Counted from the stretch's first letter, positions 16,467-25,454 are shown. The stretch is DNA of 64,000 bases from an uncultured SAR116 cluster alpha proteobacterium (GCA_902618025.1 CACMYY010000005.1:1-64000), one strand, 5' to 3'. Made by a program: numbers and translations. The notes: generated by a model from the letters alone, not told the origin.

Positions 16467-18764
16467 TTATGCTAAATTGAAGCCTAATTTACTTATGTTA
16501 CTTGAGTCAATTCCAAACTCTGTCAAAAGTTCTTTTATATTTCCAGTTTGTCCAAAACGATCAACTCCAAGAGGTATTACTTTATGACCAAGTACAGAGC
16601 CTAACCAAGATAATGTTAATTGATGACCATCAATTACTGTCAAAATCTTCGTGTCTCTTGGAACATATTTTAATAAATTTTCAACATGAGATTCAGTTTT
16701 ATTTTGATTTGTAGATAAATGTTTATCTTTCCAGTTACTTAATAATATATCTGTACTTGTAATAGCTAAAACCCCAATATCTCTAAATTTTTCTCCTAAA
16801 TTAGCAGTTGCTTCAATAACTTCTGCTGCTATAACACCTTGATAAGCTAATATGATTTCAGGATTTGAACCAGGTTGTTTTAACCAATATCCTCCCTTTA
16901 AAATTTGATCTTGTAAATCTTTAGTTAATTCTCTAGATGGTTGATCAATAGATCGAGTGCTTAATCTAATATATACTGAACCCCCATTTTCATCTTGCAA
17001 ATAATTGAAACTATAGTTCATCATAATTGATAGTTCATCTGCAAAAGCAGGTTCAAAACTTAATAGGCCTGGCTGACTTATACCAGTTAAAGGAGTTCCT
17101 ATAGATTGATGTGCACCGCCCTCTGGTGCTAGGGAGACACCAGAGGGAGTTCCTACAATTATAAATCTTGAATCTTGATAACAGGCATAGTTTAGAGCAT
17201 CTAAACCTCGTGCTATAAACGGATCATAAACTGTGCCTATAGGGAATAATCTTTCATTGAACAACTCATGAGAAAGACCGGCAGATCCAAGCATTATAAA
17301 TAAATTCATTTCAGCTATACCAAGCTCTATATGCTGTCCATCTGGAGAAAAAATCCATTTTTGAGCAGAGGGTATTTTCCTATCCTTAAAAATATCAGAA
17401 TTATCTTTTCTACTGAACAATCCTCTTCTATTAATCCATGATCCAAGGTTAGTCGAAACTGATACATCGGGCGATGTGGTTACAATTCTTTGGGTAAATT
17501 CAGTATTGTTTTTTGCATAAGAATCTAGAATTTTTCCAAACGCACTTTGAGTAGATATTTTATTATCATTAATCAAAATTGGTTCATCAATTACTACTTT
17601 ATTTCCACCAAATTTTCTATGACCTGCTTTTTGAAAAGGTAAGTTTTTTATATATTCATTTATATTTAAATGTTTTTTTTCGTCAGAAAAATTATTCCAT
17701 TCCTCACCATCATTTATTTCTAATTTAGATTTAAAATCTTTCATTTGAGCTTTCGTCATAAGACCAGCATGATTGTCTTTATGGCCTGCTAATGGAGTGC
17801 CCCACCCTTTAATTGTATATGCAATGAAAGCAGTTGGTTTATCATTCTTAATTTTATTAAATGACTCGCATAAAGTAGAAATACAATGACCTCCTAAATT
17901 TGACATTAATTCTAAAAACTCAGAATCAGATCTTTTATTGATCAGATTTGAAATCTCAGATTGATCGCCAATATCATCTAAAACTCTTTTCTTAAAAGCT
18001 TCACCACCTTCAAAAATTAGAGCTGAATATAATTGATTAGGGCAATCATCAATCCATTTTCTTAAATTTTTCCCACCAGGCTCTTTAAATGCTTCTTCCT
18101 GTAATTTACCATATTTTAATACAACAAGGTTCCAATCAAAAGCTGAAAAAACAGAACTTAGCCTTTCAGATAACCCTTCATGGACAACTCCATCAAGTGA
18201 TTGTCGGTTATAATCAATTATCCACCAAACATTCCTTAAATCATGTTTCCAACCTTCTTGAAGACACTCATAAACATTACCTTCATCTAGTTCTGCATCA
18301 CCAACTAATGCAATCATTCTCCCTAAGGGTTTGTTTTTATAAAATTGTTTTCTTGCAATATAATCTTGAATTAATGAAATGAAACTTGTCATTGCTACAC
18401 CCAATCCAACTGATCCAGTCGAAATATCAACGTCATCAATATCTTTTGTTCTAGACGGGTATGATTGTGCACCACCAAAACCTCTAAAATTTTCAATTTT
18501 TTCTTTGGTTTGCAATCCAGATAAATACTGAATAGCGTGAAATACTGGACTTGCATGAGGTTTAACTGCAACTCTGTCTTCAGGTCTTAAAATACTGAAA
18601 TACAAGGCCGTCATTATTGAAACTATTGAAGCAGAACTAGCTTGATGACCACCAACTTTAAGGCCATCTTGATTTTCTCTAATGTGATTTGCATTATGAA
18701 TCATCCAACAAGCAAGCCACAACACTTTCTTTTCAATTTTTTTTAAAATATCAACATCATTCAT
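16467..18764 (-). CDS. thiamine-diphosphate 2-oxoacid dehydrogenase E1-like / transketolase-like protein
   Basis: A 765-residue thiamine-diphosphate enzyme resembling the homodimeric pyruvate dehydrogenase E1 (AceE), shorter than the usual 880-900. The cofactor motif is G155-D156 to N186 (GDAELDEGN ... DYN). The N-terminus has the VGGHQASSASIVSI block, and the pyrimidine-binding domain includes HIELGIAEMNLF with the catalytic glutamate. A transketolase-like C-terminal domain follows. No E2 or E3 gene is in the window. In Pseudomonas putida a similar E1 (MdeB) is encoded with an Lrp-type regulator and acts on 2-oxobutyrate. That analogy, and a 2-oxoacid substrate, are inference. It is the first gene of the operon. 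Confidence 0.72.
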   Translation of the reverse strand: MNDVDILKKIEKKVLWLACWMIHNANHIRENQDGLKVGGHQASSASIVSIMTALYFSILRPEDRVAVKPHASPVFHAIQYLSGLQTKEKIENFRGFGGAQSYPSRTKDIDDVDISTGSVGLGVAMTSFISLIQDYIARKQFYKNKPLGRMIALVGDAELDEGNVYECLQEGWKHDLRNVWWIIDYNRQSLDGVVHEGLSERLSSVFSAFDWNLVVLKYGKLQEEAFKEPGGKNLRKWIDDCPNQLYSALIFEGGEAFKKRVLDDIGDQSEISNLINKRSDSEFLELMSNLGGHCISTLCESFNKIKNDKPTAFIAYTIKGWGTPLAGHKDNHAGLMTKAQMKDFKSKLEINDGEEWNNFSDEKKHLNINEYIKNLPFQKAGHRKFGGNKVVIDEPILINDNKISTQSAFGKILDSYAKNNTEFTQRIVTTSPDVSVSTNLGSWINRRGLFSRKDNSDIFKDRKIPSAQKWIFSPDGQHIELGIAEMNLFIMLGSAGLSHELFNERLFPIGTVYDPFIARGLDALNYACYQDSRFIIVGTPSGVSLAPEGGAHQSIGTPLTGISQPGLLSFEPAFADELSIMMNYSFNYLQDENGGSVYIRLSTRSIDQPSRELTKDLQDQILKGGYWLKQPGSNPEIILAYQGVIAAEVIEATANLGEKFRDIGVLAITSTDILLSNWKDKHLSTNQNKTESHVENLLKYVPRDTKILTVIDGHQLTLSWLGSVLGHKVIPLGVDRFGQTGNIKELLTEFGIDSSNISKLGFNLA

Positions 18765-18886
18765 TTCTTTACAGTAGCATCTTTCAAATGAAATGAATGA
18801 CTAAATATTATAAAAATACTTCTTAAATTAATATTATATGCTAATATAAATTTAATAGTGAAATATTATATTAAAATAGGTTTTTT
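18765..18886. promoter_or_regulatory. divergent promoter region, candidate Lrp/AsnC operator repeats
   Basis: These 122 bases separate the E1-like operon from the Lrp/AsnC gene transcribed away from it. They contain three copies of AATATTATA, at about 18804-18812, 18830-18838 and 18862-18870, spaced 26 and 32 bases apart. Lrp-family regulators often bind several phased AT-rich sites near their own gene. In such AT-rich DNA repeats of this length can arise by chance, so the operator call is tentative. Confidence 0.35.
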
Positions 18887-19354
18887 TTGAGCAATATTGA
18901 TAAAATAGATCAAAAAATTATTTTTTTTCTTCAGCAAAATGGAAAATTAACTAATTTTGAGTTAGCTGAAAAAGTTAGCTTGTCACCTTCTCCTTGTTTA
19001 AGAAGAGTAAAAACCCTAGAACAAAAAGGTTTAATAGCTGGTTACACAGCTATTATTGATGAAATTGCTTATGGTTATCCAGTAACTGCTTTTGTATCTG
19101 TTAGATTAGAGAATCAAACTGATCAAATTTTAAAATCATTTGAAAAAGAAATAACATCTTTAGATGCTGTTATGGATTGTTGGTTAGTAACTGGAAATAG
19201 AGATTATTTATTAAGAGTTGTTGCAACTGACTTAAAAAATTATGAAATCTTTATGAGAGAAGAACTCACAAAGGTTAAAGGTATTGCATCAATAGAAACA
19301 AATTTTGCGCTAGGAAGAGTTAAGACAATAAATACCTTACCTATAAATTATTAA
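18887..19354 (+). CDS. Lrp/AsnC family transcriptional regulator
   Basis: A 155-residue regulator with an N-terminal winged helix-turn-helix (IDQKIIFFLQQNGKLTNFELAEKVSLSPSPCLRRV region, about 7-40). The C-terminal RAM/AsnC ligand domain includes VMDCWLVTGNRDYLLRVVATD and a final strand SIETNFALGRVK. The frame opens at TTG, nine bases after an AGG; no ATG is available. It is divergent from the E1-nitrile hydratase operon, which makes it the likely local regulator, responding to an amino acid or related metabolite. This is inferred from position and family. Confidence 0.88.
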   Translation: MSNIDKIDQKIIFFLQQNGKLTNFELAEKVSLSPSPCLRRVKTLEQKGLIAGYTAIIDEIAYGYPVTAFVSVRLENQTDQILKSFEKEITSLDAVMDCWLVTGNRDYLLRVVATDLKNYEIFMREELTKVKGIASIETNFALGRVKTINTLPINY

Positions 19355-19374
19355 TAATTTATGTTGTATGAAAA

Positions 19375-20280
19375 TTGATAAAGAATTTAAAAAATATAAA
19401 TGCTGGAGATTTAAACGTAAGCTACTTTGAGGTGGGTTCAAGAAAAGGTTTACCTGTAATACTTCTGCATGGCTTCCCATACGATATTCACGCTTACAAA
19501 GAAGTAGTTCCGTTATTAATGTCAAGCTGCAGAATAATTATTCCTTACTTAAGAGGGTATGGACACACATTTTTTTTACAAAATGATACCTTACGTTCAG
19601 GTCAACAAGCAGCACTTGGATTTGACTTGTTAAAACTTATGGACGCACTCAAAATAGATAAAGCAATTTTAGGAGGATATGATTGGGGCGGTAGGGCAGC
19701 TTGCATAATTGCTGCACTATATCCAAATAGGTGTTTAGGTTTGGTTTCCTGTAATGGCTACAATATTCAAGACATAAAAAAATCATTAATACCAGTTAAA
19801 CCTGAAATTGAACAAAAATTATGGTATCAATATTTTTTTCATAGTGAAAGAGGACGAAATGGTCTTTTAAATCAACGTCATGATTTTATAAAATTTATAT
19901 GGAAAACTTGGTCACCAACTTGGAATATCAATAATAATTTATATAATTTAAGTGCTAATTCTTTTGAGAATCCTGATTTTGTAGAAGTTGTCATTCATAG
20001 TTACCGGCATAGATTTGGGCTAGTATGTGGAGACAAAAGGTTTGAAAAAATAGAAAAGAAATTATCTAACCAGCCTGTTATTTCTGTACCCACCATAACA
20101 ATCGATGGTGATAAAGACGGTGTGACAGGATTATCTGATATTGCAAAAATAAAACAAAAATTTTCAAGTCATCTTAAACATGAAATTCTTCCAAATGTTG
20201 GCCATAATATACCTCAGGAGGACCCTAAAAATTTTTCAGAAGCCATTTTACATATAATGAAGATTCACAAAAATTTATAA
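19375..20280 (+). CDS. alpha/beta hydrolase, epoxide hydrolase/dehalogenase type
   Basis: A 301-residue hydrolase with HGFPYD (32-37) as the oxyanion region. D103 in GGYDWGGR is at the nucleophile position. An aspartate nucleophile followed by WGG is the mark of epoxide hydrolases and haloalkane/haloacetate dehalogenases rather than esterases. The acid is probably in TIDGDKDG and the histidine in NVGHNIPQEDP. Translation appears to start at TTG 19375: the frame has a stop two codons upstream, and the nearby ATGs are out of frame. It lies 20 bases after the Lrp gene, so may be co-transcribed. Confidence 0.8.
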   Translation: MIKNLKNINAGDLNVSYFEVGSRKGLPVILLHGFPYDIHAYKEVVPLLMSSCRIIIPYLRGYGHTFFLQNDTLRSGQQAALGFDLLKLMDALKIDKAILGGYDWGGRAACIIAALYPNRCLGLVSCNGYNIQDIKKSLIPVKPEIEQKLWYQYFFHSERGRNGLLNQRHDFIKFIWKTWSPTWNINNNLYNLSANSFENPDFVEVVIHSYRHRFGLVCGDKRFEKIEKKLSNQPVISVPTITIDGDKDGVTGLSDIAKIKQKFSSHLKHEILPNVGHNIPQEDPKNFSEAILHIMKIHKNL

Positions 20281-21483
20281 ATTCGCAATCTTTGTGGGTA
20301 TTCCAAATTCTTTTCTACATATTATAGCCAAACGTTTAATGCCCTCATCAATTTCTTTAATTGAAGGATTACCAAAGCAAAGTCTCATTTTATGTCTACC
20401 ACTTTTGTTAATTGACCATTCATTTCCAGGATTTATGGCCACACCATCTTTTAATGCCAATTCGTAAAGACGAGATGTGTCTACTTTTTTATGCATATCA
20501 ACCCAAACAAAAATTCCACCATCAGGTTTTTTATATTCAGCAGAAGACCCAAAATATTTATCCAAAGCATTGCAAATAGCTTCAGATTTTTTTTGCAATT
20601 TATTTGTTAGTGTTTTGACATGTGAATTAAAATTTTCCTTACAAAACTCTGCCAGCGCCATTTGTTCTAATGATCCGCTACCTGCATCAGTCTTATAAGG
20701 TAATATTCTGGATAAAACTTCCCAATTGGCAATTAAATACCCAACTCTGAGTGCAGGAGCAATTGATTTAGAAAAAGATCCGCAGTAAGTTACATAACCC
20801 TCTTTATCAAATGATTTTATCGCAGGGGGTCTTTCTTTTTCAAAAAGAAGATCTGCGTAACAATCATCTTCAAAAATAGGTATTTGATATTTTTTTGATA
20901 ATTTTATTAGTTGCTTTCTTTTAGCAACAGACATTACTGTTCCAGTTGGGTTTTGAATTGTTGGAATCGTGTAAATATATCTTGGGATTATTTCTTTTTT
21001 CAGAAGATTATTCAACTCTTGCTCAAGAATTTTTAAATTCATTCCGTCTTTTTCTAGAGGTATTCCAACCATATTTACACCAAGTCTTTTCAGCCTTGAA
21101 ATAGTTCCTCCATAATTATCCTCTTCAATTATTACTGTATCTCCTTTTCTAAGAAATGTCTGATTTACAAGATCTAAAGCTTGCAATGAACCAGAAAGAA
21201 CTAAAATCTCTCTTTCGGAGCAATTAATTTTTGAACTAATTTGTAACTGATTTGATATAAATTTTCTTAATGGTAAAAAGCCCTGAGGACCACTTTCCAG
21301 TCCATATTTAGCTAAATTTTTTCCCTCTTTTAATATTATTTTATTGAGCGAGTCTTTTATAGATTGCACTGGAATAGTATCACCATCAATATGTCCTCCT
21401 ACAAAATTGTATTTTGGAAAACCTTTCCATTCTACAGCTGGTTTTAGAGCATCTAAATGTAAAAAATTATTAATGTTAAACAT
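20275..21483 (-). CDS. PLP-dependent aminotransferase (class I/II, 2-aminoadipate type)
   Basis: A 402-residue fold-type I aminotransferase. The aspartate that contacts the pyridine nitrogen is in FEDDCYADL (about 204-213), the cofactor lysine is K239 in GSFSKSIAPALRVGY, and the substrate-carboxylate arginine is in MRLCFGNP. IQNPTGTVMS carries the conserved asparagine-proline. This arrangement is that of the LysN/Aro8/MocR-effector group, with no attached DNA-binding domain. It acts on amino acids such as 2-aminoadipate, leucine or aromatic residues; specificity is not visible. Its 3' end overlaps the preceding hydrolase by six bases on the opposite strand. Confidence 0.87.
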   Translation of the reverse strand: MFNINNFLHLDALKPAVEWKGFPKYNFVGGHIDGDTIPVQSIKDSLNKIILKEGKNLAKYGLESGPQGFLPLRKFISNQLQISSKINCSEREILVLSGSLQALDLVNQTFLRKGDTVIIEEDNYGGTISRLKRLGVNMVGIPLEKDGMNLKILEQELNNLLKKEIIPRYIYTIPTIQNPTGTVMSVAKRKQLIKLSKKYQIPIFEDDCYADLLFEKERPPAIKSFDKEGYVTYCGSFSKSIAPALRVGYLIANWEVLSRILPYKTDAGSGSLEQMALAEFCKENFNSHVKTLTNKLQKKSEAICNALDKYFGSSAEYKKPDGGIFVWVDMHKKVDTSRLYELALKDGVAINPGNEWSINKSGRHKMRLCFGNPSIKEIDEGIKRLAIICRKEFGIPTKIANL

Positions 21484-21575
21484 TTCTCCCCCTATAATAA
21501 AAACTTATATCAAAGATTCCTTTTGTAAAATATTTATAAAGATTTATATTTTTACATAATGGAAAGAATATTATT

Positions 21576-21944
21576 ATGTTATCAATCGAAAATTGGATAA
21601 ACAACATAAATTCCAATAAAAGATTAATTGAAAATGGTCGTTGGTTAAATATTACCTTCACATTTGGTATTGGAGAAAAAGATTATTTATTTGAAATCCT
21701 CAGCGGAAGTGTGTTGTCTATAAAGGAAAGAGAAATTTTAACACAAAGTGGAACTTTTAAGATTTACGGACAAAGGAATAGTTGGAATAAACATTGGTTA
21801 AACGTACCTCCCAGAGATTATCATGATATCTTTGCTATGCTTGCAAAAAAAATTATATATATAGATGGAGACCTAACCCCATTTATACAAAACCTTCAAT
21901 ATTTTAAAGATCTAATAGCTTCTAATAGAGATAAGCATGACTGA
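21576..21944 (+). CDS. small SCP2-like protein of unknown function
   Basis: A 122-residue cytoplasmic protein that I do not recognise with certainty. It has a buried-looking strand pattern (RWLNITFTFGIGEKDYLFEI) and ends with a segment like the SCP2/lipid-transfer C-terminus (IDGDLTPFIQNLQYFKDLI). It overlaps the next hydrolase gene by eight bases, so the two are translationally coupled and probably act together. A steroid or fatty-acyl binding role is possible from the SCP2-like pattern but is only a guess. Confidence 0.55.
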   Translation: MLSIENWINNINSNKRLIENGRWLNITFTFGIGEKDYLFEILSGSVLSIKEREILTQSGTFKIYGQRNSWNKHWLNVPPRDYHDIFAMLAKKIIYIDGDLTPFIQNLQYFKDLIASNRDKHD

Positions 21945-22785
21945 TTTAAACTTTGAGGATATTATTGGAAGATATTTTAATTTAAATATAAAAAAGGACA
22001 ATTATAGAATTTATGTTGAGGAGGCAGGACAGGGAACTCCTCTATTATGCCTGCATACAGCCGGATCTGATGGAAGACAATTTCGACATATTTTAAATGA
22101 TAAAAGAATTACAAATAATTATAGAGTAATTGTTTTTGATTTGCCTTGGCATGGGAAATCCAACCCACCAGAAGGTTATGAATTGAAAGACTACAAACTA
22201 ACTACAAATCTTTATAAAGAAATAATAATGTCTTTTTGTAAGCAATATAAATTAATTGATCCAGTTATAATGGGTTGCTCCATGGGTGGAAGAGTAGTCT
22301 TACATCTAGCCCTAGAACATTTTGATTACTTTAAAGCTGTGATTGCACTTGAAGGTTCTGACAAACTTGAACCTTATTATGATCTAGATTGGCTGCACAG
22401 ACCAGATGTTCATGGTGGTTTAGTTCAAGCGGCATTTGTTTCCTCACAAATAGCACCTCAGAGTCCAAATAATTTTAAACATGAAACTTTATGGCATTAT
22501 ATGCAAGGAGGCCCCGGCGTTTTCAAAGGAGATCTTTATTTTTATTGGCATGACGGAGACTTTGACGACCGCTCAAATTTAATAGATACTTCAAAATGTC
22601 CAGTATATCTTTTATCAGGTGAATATGATTGTTCTTGTACACCTGAGCGTACACTAGAAACAGCAAAAAGAATTAAGGGATCTAAGGCAACTATAATACC
22701 AGGAATAGGTCATTTTCCTATGTCAGAAAATCCAGATTTATTTAAAACTTATATCTATCCAATATTAGATGAAATTATAAAATAA
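21937..22785 (+). CDS. alpha/beta hydrolase
   Basis: A 282-residue alpha/beta hydrolase. The core begins LLCLHTAGSDGRQF (36-49), the nucleophile is S115 in GCSMGGR, the acid is likely the aspartate of SGEYDCS, and the histidine is in GIGHFPMSENPD. It is coupled to the small SCP2-like gene upstream. It converges on the SDR gene with two bases between stops. The family is diverse (esterases, C-C hydrolases, lactonases), so no substrate is given. Confidence 0.8.
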   Translation: MTDLNFEDIIGRYFNLNIKKDNYRIYVEEAGQGTPLLCLHTAGSDGRQFRHILNDKRITNNYRVIVFDLPWHGKSNPPEGYELKDYKLTTNLYKEIIMSFCKQYKLIDPVIMGCSMGGRVVLHLALEHFDYFKAVIALEGSDKLEPYYDLDWLHRPDVHGGLVQAAFVSSQIAPQSPNNFKHETLWHYMQGGPGVFKGDLYFYWHDGDFDDRSNLIDTSKCPVYLLSGEYDCSCTPERTLETAKRIKGSKATIIPGIGHFPMSENPDLFKTYIYPILDEIIK

Positions 22786-22787
22786 AC

Positions 22788-23564
22788 TTATCCGGCCTTT
22801 TCTATATTCCCACAAACACTTACAGCTTGACCAGAAATATTTTTTCCAAGAGGACTACACAAGAAATGAGCTTGCTCTGCTAAATCTTCGTGAGTTACAA
22901 ATCTATTCAATGACGCACCAGATAAAATTTCGTCTCTCATTACTTCGAAAGATACTTTTTTAACTTTAGCCTTTGCATCAATAACTCGGTTTTGTCTCTC
23001 GCCTTCAACAATACCTGGTAAAAGTGCGTTTGCTCTTATACCCCGAGGACCTAGTTCAATCGCTAAACTCTTAACCATGCCTATAACCGCCCATTTTGTA
23101 GCTGCGTACGGTATTCTGTAAGCAAAGCCAACTCTACCAGCAACAGAAGATACCGACAGAATTGATCCATCGTTATTCATACGTGGAACAACTAGTCTCA
23201 TTGTTTCAAAATGACTAGTAATATTAACTTGTAAACACTCTTGCCAACCTCCTAGCGTTTGCTCACCAACACCAGCAGTCTCTCCTGCAATCCCAGCATT
23301 ATTTACTATAATGTCAATTTCTTTTAGGTAATCAAACCCGGCTTCAACCATAGATGAGATTAATTGGGTTTGCCTAAGGTCACATACAACTGCTTTAATA
23401 TTATCATCAACATCATTGACTTTATTCACAGCTTCAGGATTGATATCACATACAAAGACTTTGGCTCCTGCTTTGTCAAATCTTTTAGCTATTGCATAAC
23501 CAATCCCATCAGCTCCAGCTGTTATAAGAGCTTTTTTACCTTCAAGAAGTTTTTCGTAGTTCAT
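22788..23564 (-). CDS. short-chain dehydrogenase/reductase
   Basis: A 258-residue classical SDR. The cofactor loop is TAGADGIG (15-22), where an alanine replaces the usual first glycine. D40 after the second strand suggests NAD. NNAG lies at 88-91, the catalytic serine is in SVSS (about 137-140), and Y153-x3-K157 is the proton relay. It is the last gene of the TRAP-dehydrogenase-BKACE operon, 10 bases after the BKACE gene. It probably oxidises or reduces an intermediate of that pathway, a hydroxy acid or a 3-hydroxyacyl compound. The exact reaction is unknown. Confidence 0.88.
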   Translation of the reverse strand: MNYEKLLEGKKALITAGADGIGYAIAKRFDKAGAKVFVCDINPEAVNKVNDVDDNIKAVVCDLRQTQLISSMVEAGFDYLKEIDIIVNNAGIAGETAGVGEQTLGGWQECLQVNITSHFETMRLVVPRMNNDGSILSVSSVAGRVGFAYRIPYAATKWAVIGMVKSLAIELGPRGIRANALLPGIVEGERQNRVIDAKAKVKKVSFEVMRDEILSGASLNRFVTHEDLAEQAHFLCSPLGKNISGQAVSVCGNIEKAG

Positions 23565-23574
23565 TTTTAACTTT

Positions 23575-24507
23575 CTAGTTTATGTTAGTATTATTTTTTC
23601 CTTTTAGCCCTAACATTTGTCTTGCCTCATCAGGTGTAGCAATCTCAAGTGAAAGTCCTTCTAAGATTTCTCTTACCCTTTTTACTTGATCAGCATTTGT
23701 CTTAGCTAAATTACCAGGACCATCCCATAGAGAATCTTCAAGACCAACACGCACATGAGAACCTAATGAAGCACCAGTTGCATTCATCCTCATTTGAGTT
23801 GCTCCAGCACCGACAACTGACCACTCATAACCTACTTCACCAAATAATTTATCAGCTGTTTTTTTCATATGTAGTAAATTGTCAGCATCTGCTCCTATAC
23901 CACCCATTATTCCCATGACAAATTGAATAAAGTAAGGACCTTTTAACATACCTTCTCTATGAAAATAATGGAGATTATATAAGTGGCCAACATCATAACA
24001 TTCAAACTCAAACTTAGTTCCATTTTCATACCCAAATGTCATTATGTTTTCAATATCCTCAAAAGTATTTTTAAAAAGAGAATACTTACTTTTTTCAAGC
24101 ATTTCTTTTTCCCATGGGTATTTTAACTGATTATGTCTTTTGAGCATTGGGAAAAGTCCAAAATTCATTGATCCCATATTCAAAGAAGCAAGTTCTGGTT
24201 TAAAATGCATTGCAGGCTTCATTCTCTCTTCCACTGTCATTTGAGGACCACCTCCAGTTGTAATGTTTATCACTGCATTACAAGAGTTGTGAATGGTTGG
24301 CAGAAATTTTTGAAATTCTTCCGGATCTTGAGTTGGGTGGCCATCCTCCTCATCTCGTGCATGCAAATGCAGGACAGCAGCACCAGCTTCATGTGCTGCT
24401 AATGAATGTTCAATAACTTCTTCTGCTGTCACAGGTAAAAACTCTGACATTGAAGGTGTATGTATCGCTCCTGTTACTGCACAGCTGATAATTACTTTTT
24501 TAGCCAT
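23575..24507 (-). CDS. beta-keto acid cleavage enzyme (BKACE, DUF849)
   Basis: A 310-residue TIM-barrel enzyme of the BKACE family, which condenses a beta-keto acid with acetyl-CoA and splits it to acetoacetate and a new acyl-CoA. Diagnostic are the start KVIISCAVTGAIHTPSMS, the zinc-binding H47-L-H49 with ARDEEDG, NITTGGG, and SLNMGSMNFG. The glutamate at the position of Kce E14 is not conserved; this subgroup has the VTGAIHT variant. Immediate neighbours are two dehydrogenases able to produce a beta-keto acid and a TRAP importer. The substrate is not determined; carnitine- or lysine-derived keto acids are examples from other bacteria. Confidence 0.9.
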   Translation of the reverse strand: MAKKVIISCAVTGAIHTPSMSEFLPVTAEEVIEHSLAAHEAGAAVLHLHARDEEDGHPTQDPEEFQKFLPTIHNSCNAVINITTGGGPQMTVEERMKPAMHFKPELASLNMGSMNFGLFPMLKRHNQLKYPWEKEMLEKSKYSLFKNTFEDIENIMTFGYENGTKFEFECYDVGHLYNLHYFHREGMLKGPYFIQFVMGIMGGIGADADNLLHMKKTADKLFGEVGYEWSVVGAGATQMRMNATGASLGSHVRVGLEDSLWDGPGNLAKTNADQVKRVREILEGLSLEIATPDEARQMLGLKGKNNTNIN

Positions 24508-25443
24508 TTAAATATCCTCTCCTAATTCAGATTTAAGCTTTCTAATTAATGCAATCATTTTATTTCTTTTTTCTACTCTATTATCCCTTTGATCATAAGA
24601 TAATCTATTTCTTTGATCCATTTCTAATTTATTTAAATATTCTTCTGAGTATTCAGGAACACTATTTTGCTCCTTAGCTAAATTTTGTATACCCTTTCTA
24701 TATCGAGTAAAAGAATCTTTGATACCCTCTGGTGCATTTAAATCCATAATCTCAAAGGGACCCATAAATGCCCACCTGATACCTAATGCATGTTTTAAAG
24801 CTATATCGATATCTTCCATAGAAGCAAACCCCCCTTCGTGAAGTCTAACTGCTTCGTTAAGAAGAGCACCCTGCAATCTATTTAAAATAAAACCTTCTGC
24901 CTCTTTATTTACAGTTATAGCTGCATATTTGGCTTTTTTGTATATTGAGACAGCTTGTTTAATAATTTTAGTATCGGTATTTTCCCCACCAGCAACTTCA
25001 ACAAATGGAATAATATGTGGTGGCAATGCTGGATGAGCATTGATACATCTATGCTTGTGTTTAACAAGCTCCGAAATTCTAGAAATTAAAAGGTAAGATG
25101 ATGATGAGGCAATTATAGTGTTTTCTGATGTTAGTTTATCTAATTGTAAAAAAACTTTTTTTTTAATCTCTAAATCTTCTATTACACTTTCCTGAACTAA
25201 CATAGAACCATTGCAAATATCTTCAATATTACAGTGAAGTTTTATATTAGAATTTATCCTAACTTCATCAATATCGGGATTAATTATACGTAAATCTTGA
25301 ATTAATTTGTTTGATGTTTTACTAAACTTTGCAAAACTATTTTGATTTGCGTCATAAACAAAACATTTAAAACCAGCATTTGCAAAACCTATTGCCCAGC
25401 TTGCTCCAATCAAACCTGCACCACAGATCCCAATTTTATCCAT
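24508..25443 (-). CDS. 3-hydroxyacyl-CoA dehydrogenase family, lambda-crystallin/L-gulonate 3-dehydrogenase-like
   Basis: A 311-residue NAD-dependent dehydrogenase of the 3-hydroxyacyl-CoA dehydrogenase superfamily. The N-terminal Rossmann motif is GICGAGLIGASWA (4-16). The catalytic histidine is in NAHPALPPHIIPFVE, and the downstream EAEGFILNRLQGAL helix leads into the C-terminal domain. The RWAFMGPFEIMDLNAPEG stretch is closest to lambda-crystallin (L-gulonate 3-dehydrogenase) and differs from the L-carnitine dehydrogenase version. It thus probably oxidises a free 3-hydroxy acid, supplying a 3-oxo acid to the BKACE encoded directly after it (stop and start abut). Confidence 0.85.
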   Translation of the reverse strand: MDKIGICGAGLIGASWAIGFANAGFKCFVYDANQNSFAKFSKTSNKLIQDLRIINPDIDEVRINSNIKLHCNIEDICNGSMLVQESVIEDLEIKKKVFLQLDKLTSENTIIASSSSYLLISRISELVKHKHRCINAHPALPPHIIPFVEVAGGENTDTKIIKQAVSIYKKAKYAAITVNKEAEGFILNRLQGALLNEAVRLHEGGFASMEDIDIALKHALGIRWAFMGPFEIMDLNAPEGIKDSFTRYRKGIQNLAKEQNSVPEYSEEYLNKLEMDQRNRLSYDQRDNRVEKRNKMIALIRKLKSELGEDI

Positions 25444-25454
25444 TTATTTATCCT

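Noticed and set aside
24508-25443. L-carnitine dehydrogenase, making the operon a carnitine pathway
   Set aside because: The C-terminal half (RWAFMGPFEIMDLNAPEG region) follows the lambda-crystallin type rather than carnitine dehydrogenase, and the importer is a TRAP system rather than a betaine-type transporter. Carnitine is not excluded but is not supported.
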